A DNA stretch of 32,527 nucleotides, from positions 1 through 32,527 of IMG/VR virus record IMGVR_UViG_3300025818_000099; one strand, given 5' to 3'. Position 1 is the stretch's first letter. Each line of letters opens with the position of its first letter. Positions 26,301 through 32,527 of the stretch are shown one piece after another. A model generated the notes under the pieces. The model saw only the letters and a list, made by a program, of their open reading frames with translations, was not told the origin of the DNA and did not search any database. A program made the translations under genes and the position numbers. Origin of the DNA: a virus.

Positions 26301-26758
26301 GGAGTATCTTTTTTGACCTCGGTGTTGACTGATTTGATGTCCTCAACCGCGCCAAAGCCGTCGATATAGCTCTGGGCGTTGGTGCCATAGCGAGCTTTGA
26401 CTGTGACGCCTTTGAAGTTGTAGTCCGAATCAGTGAGGTTGGTTACGTCTGCCCCAGAGCGCAGAACAGGCGTGTCGGTCAGATAAACATCTTTCAGCAG
26501 CGCCAAGTTGTAATTGGTGGTGCCGCGTGTGTAGGCACGGGCAGAAGGGAAGCCTTCAATCTCGCCTTCGCTTAGCAGATCAAGCAGGTTGGCGTGGGCT
26601 GTAGACGCCAGGTTGTCGCCTTCGCGGGTTGGTGTCCGGGTTGCAGGTGGTGCGGACTGCTGGACAACAACGGTTTGCTGAACGACCGTTTGACCGCCGC
26701 CACCACCTCCGCCGCCACCGCCGGCACCAATGATCTGCTTGGTTTCTTTCTCAGCCAT
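23345..26758 (-). CDS. J: Tail tip / host specificity protein J
   Basis: 1137 residues. The N-terminus has a Gly run (12-22) and a Gln/Val-rich part, then NLLDLLSEGEIEGFP and the domain order of lambda gpJ: ring and hub domains to about 600, then fibronectin-like segments (IPDPPNTPKASEKF onward, about 660-850). The end is WSATGYGRVG. It forms the tail tip, binds the baseplate-like I, L and K products and carries the fibres. The length is near that of lambda J (1132). Upstream stop and this ATG are separated by two bases. Long sequence with consistent frame. Confidence 0.92.
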   Translation of the reverse strand: MAEKETKQIIGAGGGGGGGGGGQTVVQQTVVVQQSAPPATRTPTREGDNLASTAHANLLDLLSEGEIEGFPSARAYTRGTTNYNLALLKDVYLTDTPVLRSGADVTNLTDSDYNFKGVTVKARYGTNAQSYIDGFGAVEDIKSVNTEVKKDTPVTRQITDTNVDAVRISLAISRLERGTPEGDVLGTSVEMSFQVQYNGGGFTTVKTDTISGRTADKYERDYLITLDGAFPVDIRVVRVSDDSTDQNVSPTFFVAYTELIYEKLRYPNSALAAIRFSADQFNSIPARSYRIRGIKVKLPDNATVDSDTGRVTYSGTWTGTFGAAQWCKDPAWILYDLLISKRYGLGDHIVEAQLDKFSFYSASQYCNGLVDDGFGGTEPRFQCNALIQNQYEAYKLINDLCSVMRCQPYWSTGSLTITQDKPTDSSYLFNRSNVLEPGFSYAGSDLKTRHTVAVVAYLDLETRELNYEVVEDRDAIAKYGVVTTQIRAFACTSRGQANRLGQWILFSEQQETEVISFTASIDAGALIRPGAVVDVQDPVRAGVRYGGRISSATAQVITVDDAEGLPTNTGTLSVLLSDGSMETRSISSRSGTAITVASDFSSAPNANSIWILQTDSVQSQQYRILTVKEKEGHLYEITGLKYNSSKYDYVERGFQLQTRTITNLNLIPDPPNTPKASEKFYTQNDKAKVKIILSWQSIKGVPQYKVRYRADNDNWQEVIAGRPDVEILDTRAGDYVFEIYSINSLGRQSTDFTEFTFTAIGKTAVPGNVQNLSFERINANTGRLRWDVSTDVDVVAGGKVYIRHSSLTDGTGTWSNSVDLIEAIAGNSTEATIPAVEGEVLVKFEDDGGRQSTNATSVIIDFPDALGEFPIQVRREDQDVPPFQGTKTNCFYSDEYDALAIDGDADIDDEDDFDDLPNFDFLGDVLNSATYEFDDTLDLEAIYSVDLQRRFVTRGFYPADLLDNRTENVDDWDSFDGDVVDSVNATLQLRRTNDDPAGTPTWGDWQNFVNGTFRGRAFQFRAQLQSTDADQNILIDELGYKATFQRRTDQSTTTVTSSAGATAVSFANNFFTGTSVLGGVNSTLPTIGITAQNMQSGDYFEVSNVSGTGFTVHFRNSSDTSISRNFNWSATGYGRVG

Positions 26759-26760
26759 GA

Positions 26761-27435
26761 TCAGATCGTGTCAACGTCGATGCCGGCAGAAATCACCACC
26801 GAGCCAACGATGGTTTCGCCGTAGATCACAGGGACCGGGACGCCCTGCTTACTGGTGTTCTGAATCCCACTGAAGCTATAAGACTCCTGCGGGTCAAACT
26901 CCGTTCCTTCAGTAGATGTTTGCCGCCGTCCCGTTCCACCAATGCCGCCCAAGGGACCGATGGTGCCCATCTGGGGTGTTGGACTGATCAGCTGAGAAAC
27001 GCCGCCAAGGATCAGCGCGACACCAACAGTTGCAGCAAGATTTGCAGCCGCAATGCCGAGCGTGAAACCTGCCGCAGTTGCCGCGCCACCACCAGCCCCA
27101 GCGATGCCCAACACGGCTGCACCAGCAGGTGCCAGCAGAATCGCCGCTGCGACCAATGCAACTCCGGCAACGATCTTTCCAACTCCACCACCAGCACCGC
27201 CCAGAACCGGGACGATCTGAATGCGCTGAGATGCAGGATTATTGATTTCGTCTACGTCTGATTCGTAGTTATCAACGATTACCTTGTAATGCTGGTCAGC
27301 CATGTGCTGTTCCAGCCCTGGGAAATTAGCCAGCAGCATTCGGATTGCTTCGCCGGCACTATTGATCTCAGCTAGAAACCGCCGTTGCCCCACAAACTTT
27401 GCGAGGGCTCCGTATAGCTTGACTTCACGCACCAT
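26761..27435 (-). CDS. I: Tail assembly protein I (lambda gpI family)
   Basis: 224 residues. A ubiquitin-like N-terminal domain ([20 protein letters not shown] to about 80) is followed by the Gly/Ala-rich hydrophobic region [20 protein letters not shown] and a C-terminal part with [20 protein letters not shown], usual in this family. In lambda, gpI is needed for tail tip assembly with J, K and L. Start overlaps the K stop by 11 bases. J follows directly. Confidence 0.88.
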   Translation of the reverse strand: MVREVKLYGALAKFVGQRRFLAEINSAGEAIRMLLANFPGLEQHMADQHYKVIVDNYESDVDEINNPASQRIQIVPVLGGAGGGVGKIVAGVALVAAAILLAPAGAAVLGIAGAGGGAATAAGFTLGIAAANLAATVGVALILGGVSQLISPTPQMGTIGPLGGIGGTGRRQTSTEGTEFDPQESYSFSGIQNTSKQGVPVPVIYGETIVGSVVISAGIDVDTI

Positions 27436-28126
27436 ACCGAAGCACCCTGCCAGTGCATTTTAGGAGCCACTCACCCAATAAATCACGGCTGGACAGGCGA
27501 CCGCGTAAATGATGCAACACCATCTGATCACCGATGTAGACGCCGACATGGTTCAGCTTGTTTGAGTCGATTGCCATCAGCAGCGCGTCACCAGGCTGCA
27601 TGTCCTCAATATCGACCTTGTAAAAACCAATCTCCTGCCAGCAGGTGTCAAACATCGGATTCTCGTTGAACTCTTCCGGTGTCGTTGGACGGTCCCAGTC
27701 CCGCAACTCAATTCCCTGTTCGGCGTACCAGTCGCGGACTAGCGTCCAACAGTCAGTTACGCCCCAGACCCATTCCCGCCCGATTAGCGGTGCTTTGTAG
27801 CCCTCGGGCTCGCAGCTTCCCCATTGCTCCGTTTTGGGATTGACGATGTACCAGGGCAAGCCGGATTTTTCGCACGCCAGTCGATCAGCTTGACTTGGGA
27901 TTGGCGGGGTGACCGGGTGGCTGTGGATGACGGCGGTGACTTCGCCTTTGTCTTCTGCTGCTGCGTAGTCAGCAGGGTCAAGGATGAAAAACTCGTTGCC
28001 TTCCGCCAAGTTCTTGCACGGGACGTAATGCTCCCGTCCTTTGACCACCACCAGCAAACCGCAGGCTTCGCGTGGATCCTCCGCCTTTGCGTGCTCCAGT
28101 GCTTTTGCCTTAGCGGTTGCCTTCAT
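27425..28126 (-). CDS. K: Tail protein K: JAMM peptidase plus NlpC/P60 domain
   Basis: 233 residues. JAB/JAMM part: Glu20, then [14 protein letters not shown] with His68, His70, Ser78 and Asp81, complete zinc-binding set. NlpC/P60 part: [17 protein letters not shown] with Cys126 as the nucleophile, then NHVGVYIG with His193 and a HH at 205-206. Both catalytic domains are therefore intact. In lambda-like tails this protein is needed for tip assembly and may help local peptidoglycan cutting at entry. Order L-K-I-J matches lambda. ATGA overlap with L. Confidence 0.92.
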   Translation of the reverse strand: MKATAKAKALEHAKAEDPREACGLLVVVKGREHYVPCKNLAEGNEFFILDPADYAAAEDKGEVTAVIHSHPVTPPIPSQADRLACEKSGLPWYIVNPKTEQWGSCEPEGYKAPLIGREWVWGVTDCWTLVRDWYAEQGIELRDWDRPTTPEEFNENPMFDTCWQEIGFYKVDIEDMQPGDALLMAIDSNKLNHVGVYIGDQMVLHHLRGRLSSRDLLGEWLLKCTGRVLRYGA

Positions 28127-28869
28127 CCGTTAAATGCGCCGATGCCGGGGAATCCGCCGAACGGCAATTCGTTATTTGACCCAAACCTAATCTGGCAGCT
28201 CGAAAGACGCTTGCCGCATACGTCCAGACCAGAACCTGTTACAGCCTTGTCGTTCTCGTCGAAATACTTGGTGCCGCTATAGCCGCACTCCGAGCCTTTG
28301 TAAATCCAAGGGCAAAGATTGGCGTTGCACTGACGTTTCGGAGCCCGGACTCCGGCGAGATCGAATACTGCCCCGAGCTCAAACTGGACTGCATTGCGAT
28401 CTTCGCTGACCTTACGGGCAACGTAATAAATCTCATCGGGCAGCTTGGCAGTAGCGTCCGGCGTCCCAAAAGGATTGGTGCCACCCTCAAAATTCACCGC
28501 GTCTATGTAGCGGACCAAAGTGCGGATCCGCGTCAGCTTTGCGCCAGTCAGATCATTGCCAGGGGTGGCTTCGTTGACGCCCAGCAGAATCGCAGTGATG
28601 CCGCCGAGCAGGTTGGAGACGGTGATCGTGGGGCGTGGCGGGCTGCCGCTTTCGGCGTTGTATTCAAAACCGTCAACTTCAATAGGAAACTTCTGATATT
28701 CATCGCCATCCCAAGTGATGTTCTGCAGCCCAGAGCCAACGTCGTTGATGCCTGCGTGGAATCGGTAGGTATAAGCAGACCCATGGATATTGGCAAACAG
28801 CTCCAGTGAGAACAGCTCGATAACGCTGCTCGGGTTGATCTTCTGAAGCTCGGAAAACGGGACTGCCAT
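28123..28869 (-). CDS. L: Minor tail protein L with iron-sulfur cysteine set
   Basis: 248 residues. The N-terminal part matches lambda gpL in outline ([20 protein letters not shown], then [18 protein letters not shown]). The C-terminal domain has five Cys: Cys181, Cys186, Cys195, Cys218 and Cys225, in [23 protein letters not shown] and SSCQIRFG. Four of these correspond to the [4Fe-4S] ligands known in lambda gpL. It builds the tail tip ring below the tape measure. 4-base overlap with K and 1-base with M. Confidence 0.9.
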   Translation of the reverse strand: MAVPFSELQKINPSSVIELFSLELFANIHGSAYTYRFHAGINDVGSGLQNITWDGDEYQKFPIEVDGFEYNAESGSPPRPTITVSNLLGGITAILLGVNEATPGNDLTGAKLTRIRTLVRYIDAVNFEGGTNPFGTPDATAKLPDEIYYVARKVSEDRNAVQFELGAVFDLAGVRAPKRQCNANLCPWIYKGSECGYSGTKYFDENDKAVTGSGLDVCGKRLSSCQIRFGSNNELPFGGFPGIGAFNG

Positions 28870-29216
28870 TAGGGCTCAAAAACTTGAATAAAACGGGCCG
28901 TGATCGTGGCGCGATTGTTGTAGGGGATTGACTTGCTCCACTCTGGGCAGATCCACTTGTAAGAAGTCGTCTCGTCTAGCGGGGTCCAGTCAAAGCTGGC
29001 AGAATCCTCGGCGCGGGCATTCAGGAAAGTCTCAATCGTGTCCGAGTCGGTTTCGGAAACGTTCCAAGTCAAATCCCATTCTTTCGGATTCATGTGACTG
29101 GGAATCCCGTAAAGCAACCTCTGGGAATAACCGTCACCGAATTGAACAGTTCGAGTCCGTGGGCGACTGGTCTTTTGTGCGCCGTATGCCGGAGTGATTG
29201 AAGGGAAAGTGGCCAT
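28869..29216 (-). CDS. M: Minor tail protein M
   Basis: 115 residues. TVQFGDGYSQRLLYGIPSHM, EWDLTWNVSETDSDTIETFL, the FDWTPLD turn and KWICPEWSKSI form the Phage_min_tail pattern (lambda gpM), ending RFIQVFEP. It is a tail tip component between the tape measure and L. The gene starts within the TAATG overlap with the tape measure stop. Confidence 0.9.
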   Translation of the reverse strand: MATFPSITPAYGAQKTSRPRTRTVQFGDGYSQRLLYGIPSHMNPKEWDLTWNVSETDSDTIETFLNARAEDSASFDWTPLDETTSYKWICPEWSKSIPYNNRATITARFIQVFEP

Positions 29217-31543
29217 TATGCGAGCAAGCCTCCAGGACGTTTTTGCTTGATCAGTTCTTGGCGGATGGCAATGCCAATGACTTCGCCCAGGCGTTTGGAT
29301 TCATCCTCATTACCTTGGACACTGGATCCGGTTGCATCCACATTAACGACGATATTCGAGCCGCCCAAGGCGCCATTTGGGGCAACGCTTCCAGTCCGAC
29401 CAGGGGTGAACAGCTCAGGCCCTTTTTCTCCAACCAAATAGCTCTTTCCGCCCATTGCGGTGCCGCCCGAAGCCAAGGCCCCAGCTGGTGAGATACCAGG
29501 AAGAATGCCGGGGACATTTAATTTGCCAGCCAAGCCTGGCGCCGTCATTGTTGAGGCAGAGAAAGAAGGCGCGCCGGGGAACAGGCTTGTGATGATATTG
29601 AACGCCATCATTCGTATGGCAGCTCTAATTATTTCTGTTGCCATATTTAAGAAGCTTTGCGCCACTGACCTAAAGAATCCAGCCAATGCTTCTTGAGCAG
29701 TTACGGTCCCTTGAACCATGCCACTGATGCCTTGACTGAATGCATCCGAGATTGCGGCAGATGCTGACTTCACCTGCTCCAAGGGTTTGAGAAGATTCTC
29801 AAGTCTCTTCTTGAGTTCATCAGCGTGTTGCTTGCTCTCACTGAAGCCTTTTGTGAAAATACTGCCATCCACGCCCTCAGAGAAAGCGTCAGAAGGTTTG
29901 ATCGCGGCCCCCGCCATGATGTCTGCGATTTCTTGCCTGATCTCTTTGATTCGGTCGCTGTATTGAAACTCTGATTGCAGCAATGCGAGCATTCGCTCAC
30001 GGGGCTTCATCTCTTGATTGGCAATCTGCTCTCTGCGAATCAACTTCTCAAGATAGGCCTGTTCTTGAACGTCTTTTCTCTTTTGAGCCTCAAGCAGTTG
30101 AGCTTCAAGCTCTAATTGTCTGGCTGAAATATCTGCACGACCCTTGGCCTTGGATTCGATAGTTGACTGGGTTTTGGTTGCACTCTTGTAAGTTGACTCT
30201 TCTTTCTCGGCTGCGATATTCAGAGCATCACGCAGCTTAAGAATGCGCGCATTGCTTGTCTCTAGATCTTTCTGCGCGGAGATCAAGCCGAATCCACCAC
30301 CGCGCTTACCGCTAGCCGATAGCTGTTGACTTGCAACTCTTTGACGGATCAATGCTTGCGTATGAATTTCCGCCTTCAATGCAGCGTCAAGCTGCGCTCT
30401 GCTTTCACTCTTCAGTGCACCTTCATAACGCCTAGTATGCTCTTCAGCCTTTTGAACATCGTTGATATAAATTGCTATCGCTGAAGCGACAAGGGCAAAG
30501 GGCAATGCAATCATTGCGGCCTTCAGGGCGCCAAGCGCAATAGTGCTGGCATTGATGACCAAGTTGGTCTGGGTAATCGCTGCGCCGGCAACCGTATAAC
30601 CGACAGTGACTGATTTTGTGACCCCGGCCAGAGTGCCCAAAGCAACTCCAAGACGCTGAATCAATGCCACACTGACTGATCCATTCAAGGTCTTAACAGC
30701 CAAGGCCAGCGCCCCAATGGCTACAGCTGCAGTGCGGACAGGTGAAGGCAGTTGCCCAATAGTTTTAACCAGATCAGTCAGCAATTTAACTATTGGCGTC
30801 ACCGCTGGCAGCAGAGTTTGACCAAAGGCCGTCGATAATTCATCAACAGCGTTCTGCAGATCCTTGAATTTTTGAACGTCGGATTCTTGGACTAATTTTG
30901 CGATCTTTCCGGCGCCTTCCTTTTCAACTTTTTGAAGGGCTGAAATCAGGATGTCTGAAGTCAGCTTGCCTTGCGATGCGAATTCCTTGAGCTGCCCAAC
31001 GCTCTTGCCCGTCTCTTCAGCCACGGCCTGCAACAAGCCCGGCACCTGCTCAGCAATGCTTCTAAATTCATCACCCTGCAACCGGCCAGAACCCAACGCT
31101 TGAGCCAACTGAGTGAACGCAGCTGATGCGCCCTCGGCGCTAACACCAGACAGCCTGGCAATAACGTTGAAGCCTTTGTAGGTCGAAGAAATCTCTTCAA
31201 GACTGATTCCTAGCGGCCTCAAGCGGGCATAAATATCAGCAACACCCGCCGTAGCCTCACGAGTGCTCAAGCCAAATGTCTTAGCTGCTTGGCCTGCTAA
31301 CCGCTGTGCCTGCTCAAATTCACCGTATTCAGTCGTTAAAAGCTTGAGGCGAGTATTGAGATCATTGATTGAAGCTGCAGCCTGAACAGACCTACGACCG
31401 AACTCAACTAAAGCAAGACCAGCAGCAGCCTTGGCAAGGCCCTGAATTGCGCCCTGAGCCTGCCTTGAAGCCGTATTGATCTGACGCAGTTGGCTGACCG
31501 CGTTTCCGCTTCTTACCTGTACGTCAACAACGGCAACAGCCAC
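29216..31543 (-). CDS. Tape measure protein
   Basis: 775 residues, GTG start. The N-terminal region (1-260) has the tape measure domain pattern, with INTASRQAQGAIQGLAKAAA, LSTREATAGVADIYARLRPL, and LGSGRLQGDEFRSIAEQVPG near 145-170. Hydrophobic segments lie at about 270-300 and 345-385, then coiled coil (about 440-560). The C-terminal part with QEALAGFFRSVAQSFLNMAT and AAIRMMAFNIITSLFP resembles lambda gpH ends. The length suggests a tail of roughly 110 nm, using the usual 0.15 nm per residue. It sets tail length and is released at ejection. Chaperones G and GT are just upstream. Confidence 0.92.
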   Translation of the reverse strand: MAVAVVDVQVRSGNAVSQLRQINTASRQAQGAIQGLAKAAAGLALVEFGRRSVQAAASINDLNTRLKLLTTEYGEFEQAQRLAGQAAKTFGLSTREATAGVADIYARLRPLGISLEEISSTYKGFNVIARLSGVSAEGASAAFTQLAQALGSGRLQGDEFRSIAEQVPGLLQAVAEETGKSVGQLKEFASQGKLTSDILISALQKVEKEGAGKIAKLVQESDVQKFKDLQNAVDELSTAFGQTLLPAVTPIVKLLTDLVKTIGQLPSPVRTAAVAIGALALAVKTLNGSVSVALIQRLGVALGTLAGVTKSVTVGYTVAGAAITQTNLVINASTIALGALKAAMIALPFALVASAIAIYINDVQKAEEHTRRYEGALKSESRAQLDAALKAEIHTQALIRQRVASQQLSASGKRGGGFGLISAQKDLETSNARILKLRDALNIAAEKEESTYKSATKTQSTIESKAKGRADISARQLELEAQLLEAQKRKDVQEQAYLEKLIRREQIANQEMKPRERMLALLQSEFQYSDRIKEIRQEIADIMAGAAIKPSDAFSEGVDGSIFTKGFSESKQHADELKKRLENLLKPLEQVKSASAAISDAFSQGISGMVQGTVTAQEALAGFFRSVAQSFLNMATEIIRAAIRMMAFNIITSLFPGAPSFSASTMTAPGLAGKLNVPGILPGISPAGALASGGTAMGGKSYLVGEKGPELFTPGRTGSVAPNGALGGSNIVVNVDATGSSVQGNEDESKRLGEVIGIAIRQELIKQKRPGGLLA

Positions 31544-31580
31544 GGCCCGACCTAATCCTTTGATTCAGTCTACCGACGTT

Positions 31581-32110
31581 TTATCGACTCCTTACCCGCG
31601 CCTTCGCCATCTCTGCTTTTTCGCGTTCGCTCTTCACTTCGTAATAAGCCGCGAACATGACAAACTCAGCCTCCGTCAGGTTGCCGCGTAACTCGCTGAC
31701 GGTTTTGCCCAGTTCAGTTGCTAGGAAGAACTCAAAGAAGAGCCAAGAGTCTTCCCTTAGCCGTTTTTTGCTTCCTCAAGCGACTCAGCATCGCCCAAGC
31801 CGAACAGGAACAGCTCAAGCTCGTTCAGGACCGACTCAGGCAACATGCGCTGAAGCTTGGCTGTATCTGCAGCCGCGAAAGGCTTAGAGCCATCTTCCAG
31901 CTCAGCCATTTGGCACAGCATCTGAGTGCTGATGTCCAGCGCATCATCAGTGCCAGCCAATGACTGAGCCTTTTTACGGTCAGCGCGGGTGATCGGCTTG
32001 AAATACAGATCCCAGGATTTACCGCTGGGATGCTTCAAAACAAACTTGCGACGCTGGTTTAGGTCAAATGCCTCGACCAGTTCATCGACAAGACGTTTAG
32101 CCACGGGCAC
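31581..32110 (-). CDS. Tail assembly chaperone GT, made by -1 frameshift
   Basis: The G-like frame runs from 32110 to 31763. Reading then slips back one base at A AAA AAC (31769-31763) and continues to the stop at 31581, giving a 176-residue product. The added 60 residues, RLREDSWLFFEFFLATELGK to MAKARVRSR, have the helical, aromatic and charged character of lambda T extensions. No start codon fits the extension alone in a sensible place. In lambda, GT links the tape measure to tail tube subunits and is absent from the virion. The coordinates cover both frames, with base 31763 read twice. Shift is inferred from the site, position and coding content; not measured. Confidence 0.85.
31757..32110 (-). 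CDS. Tail assembly chaperone G-like, 117 aa
   Basis: The unshifted product. MPVAKRLVDELVEAFDLNQR, then KSWDLYFKPITRADRKKAQS and an acidic helical C-terminus, LNELELFLFGLGDAESLEEA, ending KNG. Helical, with acidic tail, as in gpG-type chaperones of siphoviruses. GTG start at 32110; a second GTG two codons later is possible. Located between the major tail protein and tape measure genes, as in lambda. A hairpin sits six bases upstream of the start. Confidence 0.82.
   Translation of the reverse strand: MPVAKRLVDELVEAFDLNQRRKFVLKHPSGKSWDLYFKPITRADRKKAQSLAGTDDALDISTQMLCQMAELEDGSKPFAAADTAKLQRMLPESVLNELELFLFGLGDAESLEEAKNG
31763..31769 (-). other. Programmed -1 frameshift site A AAA AAC
   Basis: A perfect slippery heptamer in frame with the chaperone gene, five codons from its stop (GCA AAA AAC GGC TAA). 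After the shift the frame runs 60 codons to a stop. I see no strong downstream pseudoknot by eye. Confidence 0.88.
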
Positions 32111-32115
32111 TTAAA

Positions 32116-32134
32116 GGGGCGAGTAAACCGCCCC
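32116..32134 (-). promoter_or_regulatory. Hairpin ahead of the chaperone start
   Basis: Minus strand GGGGCG, a 7-base loop GTTTACT, CGCCCC: a perfect 6-bp stem ending six bases from the GTG start. It is followed by TTTAAG, too short a T-run for a firm terminator. It may be an attenuator between the highly expressed major tail protein gene and the chaperone. A GGGGTATATTTGGGG core lies just before it. Confidence 0.5.
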
Positions 32135-32148
32135 AAATATACCCCTTA

Positions 32149-32527
32149 TCACTCAAGGTTGCCGGTGATGGCGCCGCTGGTGATGAAGTTGCAGCTGACA
32201 ACGACGAGTTCGCCAACAGTGGAGCTGATTTCCATGTCGGTGATGATGCCAGCAAAGCTGACCGAATCAGAGCCAGAAGTAGAGCCGGTGGTGAACAGCT
32301 CAAAGGTGGCGTCTGCCGGATCAGCAGCAGTCAGCACATCCTCCAGGAAGCCAGCTTGGCCAGTTGCGTCGGGGTCGTAGACCAGCTCAACGGTGCCAGA
32401 ACCGGAGATCAGGCTGCCAACAAAGGAACGGAAGGTGTCGCCATGATCGGTGACATCCAAGGTTTCCTTGGTGGTGGTCAGGCTCCAGCTGCGGGTGCCA
32501 ACGATGGTGGCGTTAGTGCTGCCAGCT
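32149..32527 (-). CDS. Major tail protein, 5' end outside the window
   Basis: 126 residues are visible, open to the right edge. RSWSLTTTKETLDVTDHGDT, FRSFVGSLISGSGTVELVYD, and ADATFELFTTGSTSGSDSVS are the pattern of siphovirus tail tube proteins, with SFAGIITDMEISSTVGELVV near the end. The last bases precede the chaperone gene, which is the usual order. The internal TTG used as a start by simple ORF calling is not the true start, because the frame is open without a stop to the edge. Confidence 0.82.
   Translation of the reverse strand, partial: AGSTNATIVGTRSWSLTTTKETLDVTDHGDTFRSFVGSLISGSGTVELVYDPDATGQAGFLEDVLTAADPADATFELFTTGSTSGSDSVSFAGIITDMEISSTVGELVVVSCNFITSGAITGNLE

Noticed and set aside
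1-32527. tRNA genes, rRNA, insertion sequences, att sites
   Set aside because: I saw no cloverleaf-like sequence with a GTTCRA-type T-arm, no transposase and no integrase. A covariance search would be needed to exclude a diverged tRNA.

Overview
The window is a block of a tailed-phage genome, most likely a siphovirus infecting a unicellular cyanobacterium of the Synechococcus/Cyanobium type. The siphovirus call rests on a lambda-like tail set: a G/GT chaperone with a frameshift site, a tape measure protein, and M, L, K, I and J homologues, with no contractile sheath or baseplate genes. The cyanobacterial host is an inference: several small proteins (17390-17536, 18057-18913, 18789-19886) look like conserved small proteins I remember from cyanophages. 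I see no integrase, repressor, tRNA, CRISPR array, photosynthesis gene or DNA polymerase.

Layout. Positions 1-6271, leftward: packaging and head genes (TerS, TerL, three tiny genes, DUF4055-type portal, a basic protein, an SPP1 gp7-like minor head protein, then a basic protein cut by the left edge). Positions 6272-6476: divergent control region. Positions 6477-15133, rightward: the early region, with a putative replication protein, a PD-(D/E)XK nuclease, an HNH-like zinc protein, a RusA resolvase, a multi-domain DNA-binding protein, a Rad52/Sak3-like annealing protein and many small genes, mostly overlapping by 1-8 bases. One small gene (12478-12720) runs the other way. Positions 15115-17771, leftward: HNH protein, dCTP deaminase, two-domain endolysin, and two small membrane or membrane-associated proteins. 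Positions 17797-18913, rightward: an inverted cassette of three envelope-directed genes. Positions 18789-32527, leftward: four small genes, four tail fibre genes (two with S74 self-cleaving chaperone domains), J, I, K, L, M, tape measure, the frameshifted chaperone and a partial major tail protein.

The head block leaves the window leftward and the tail block enters leftward from the right edge. Major capsid, scaffold and head-tail connector genes are missing. The simplest reading is a circularly permuted genome cut between the head and tail genes, so that both edges belong to one late operon.

How it works together. Nuclease, annealing protein and resolvase form a recombination module that would support recombination-dependent replication with host polymerases. 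Dcd adjusts nucleotide pools, the two-domain endolysin breaks the wall, and the tail genes build a long flexible tail with a set of exchangeable fibres.

The most interesting unexplained structure is regulatory. A family of promoters shares the extended dyad GGGGTATACTCC on both strands. Three of their leaders carry a hairpin with an identical GCGA loop followed by a CA-rich stretch without a Shine-Dalgarno sequence. There is also a four-copy repeat with an exact 21-bp period just upstream of one of these promoters, a helically phased GAC array in the divergent control region, and an AT-rich, lambda-ori-like segment inside the putative replication gene.
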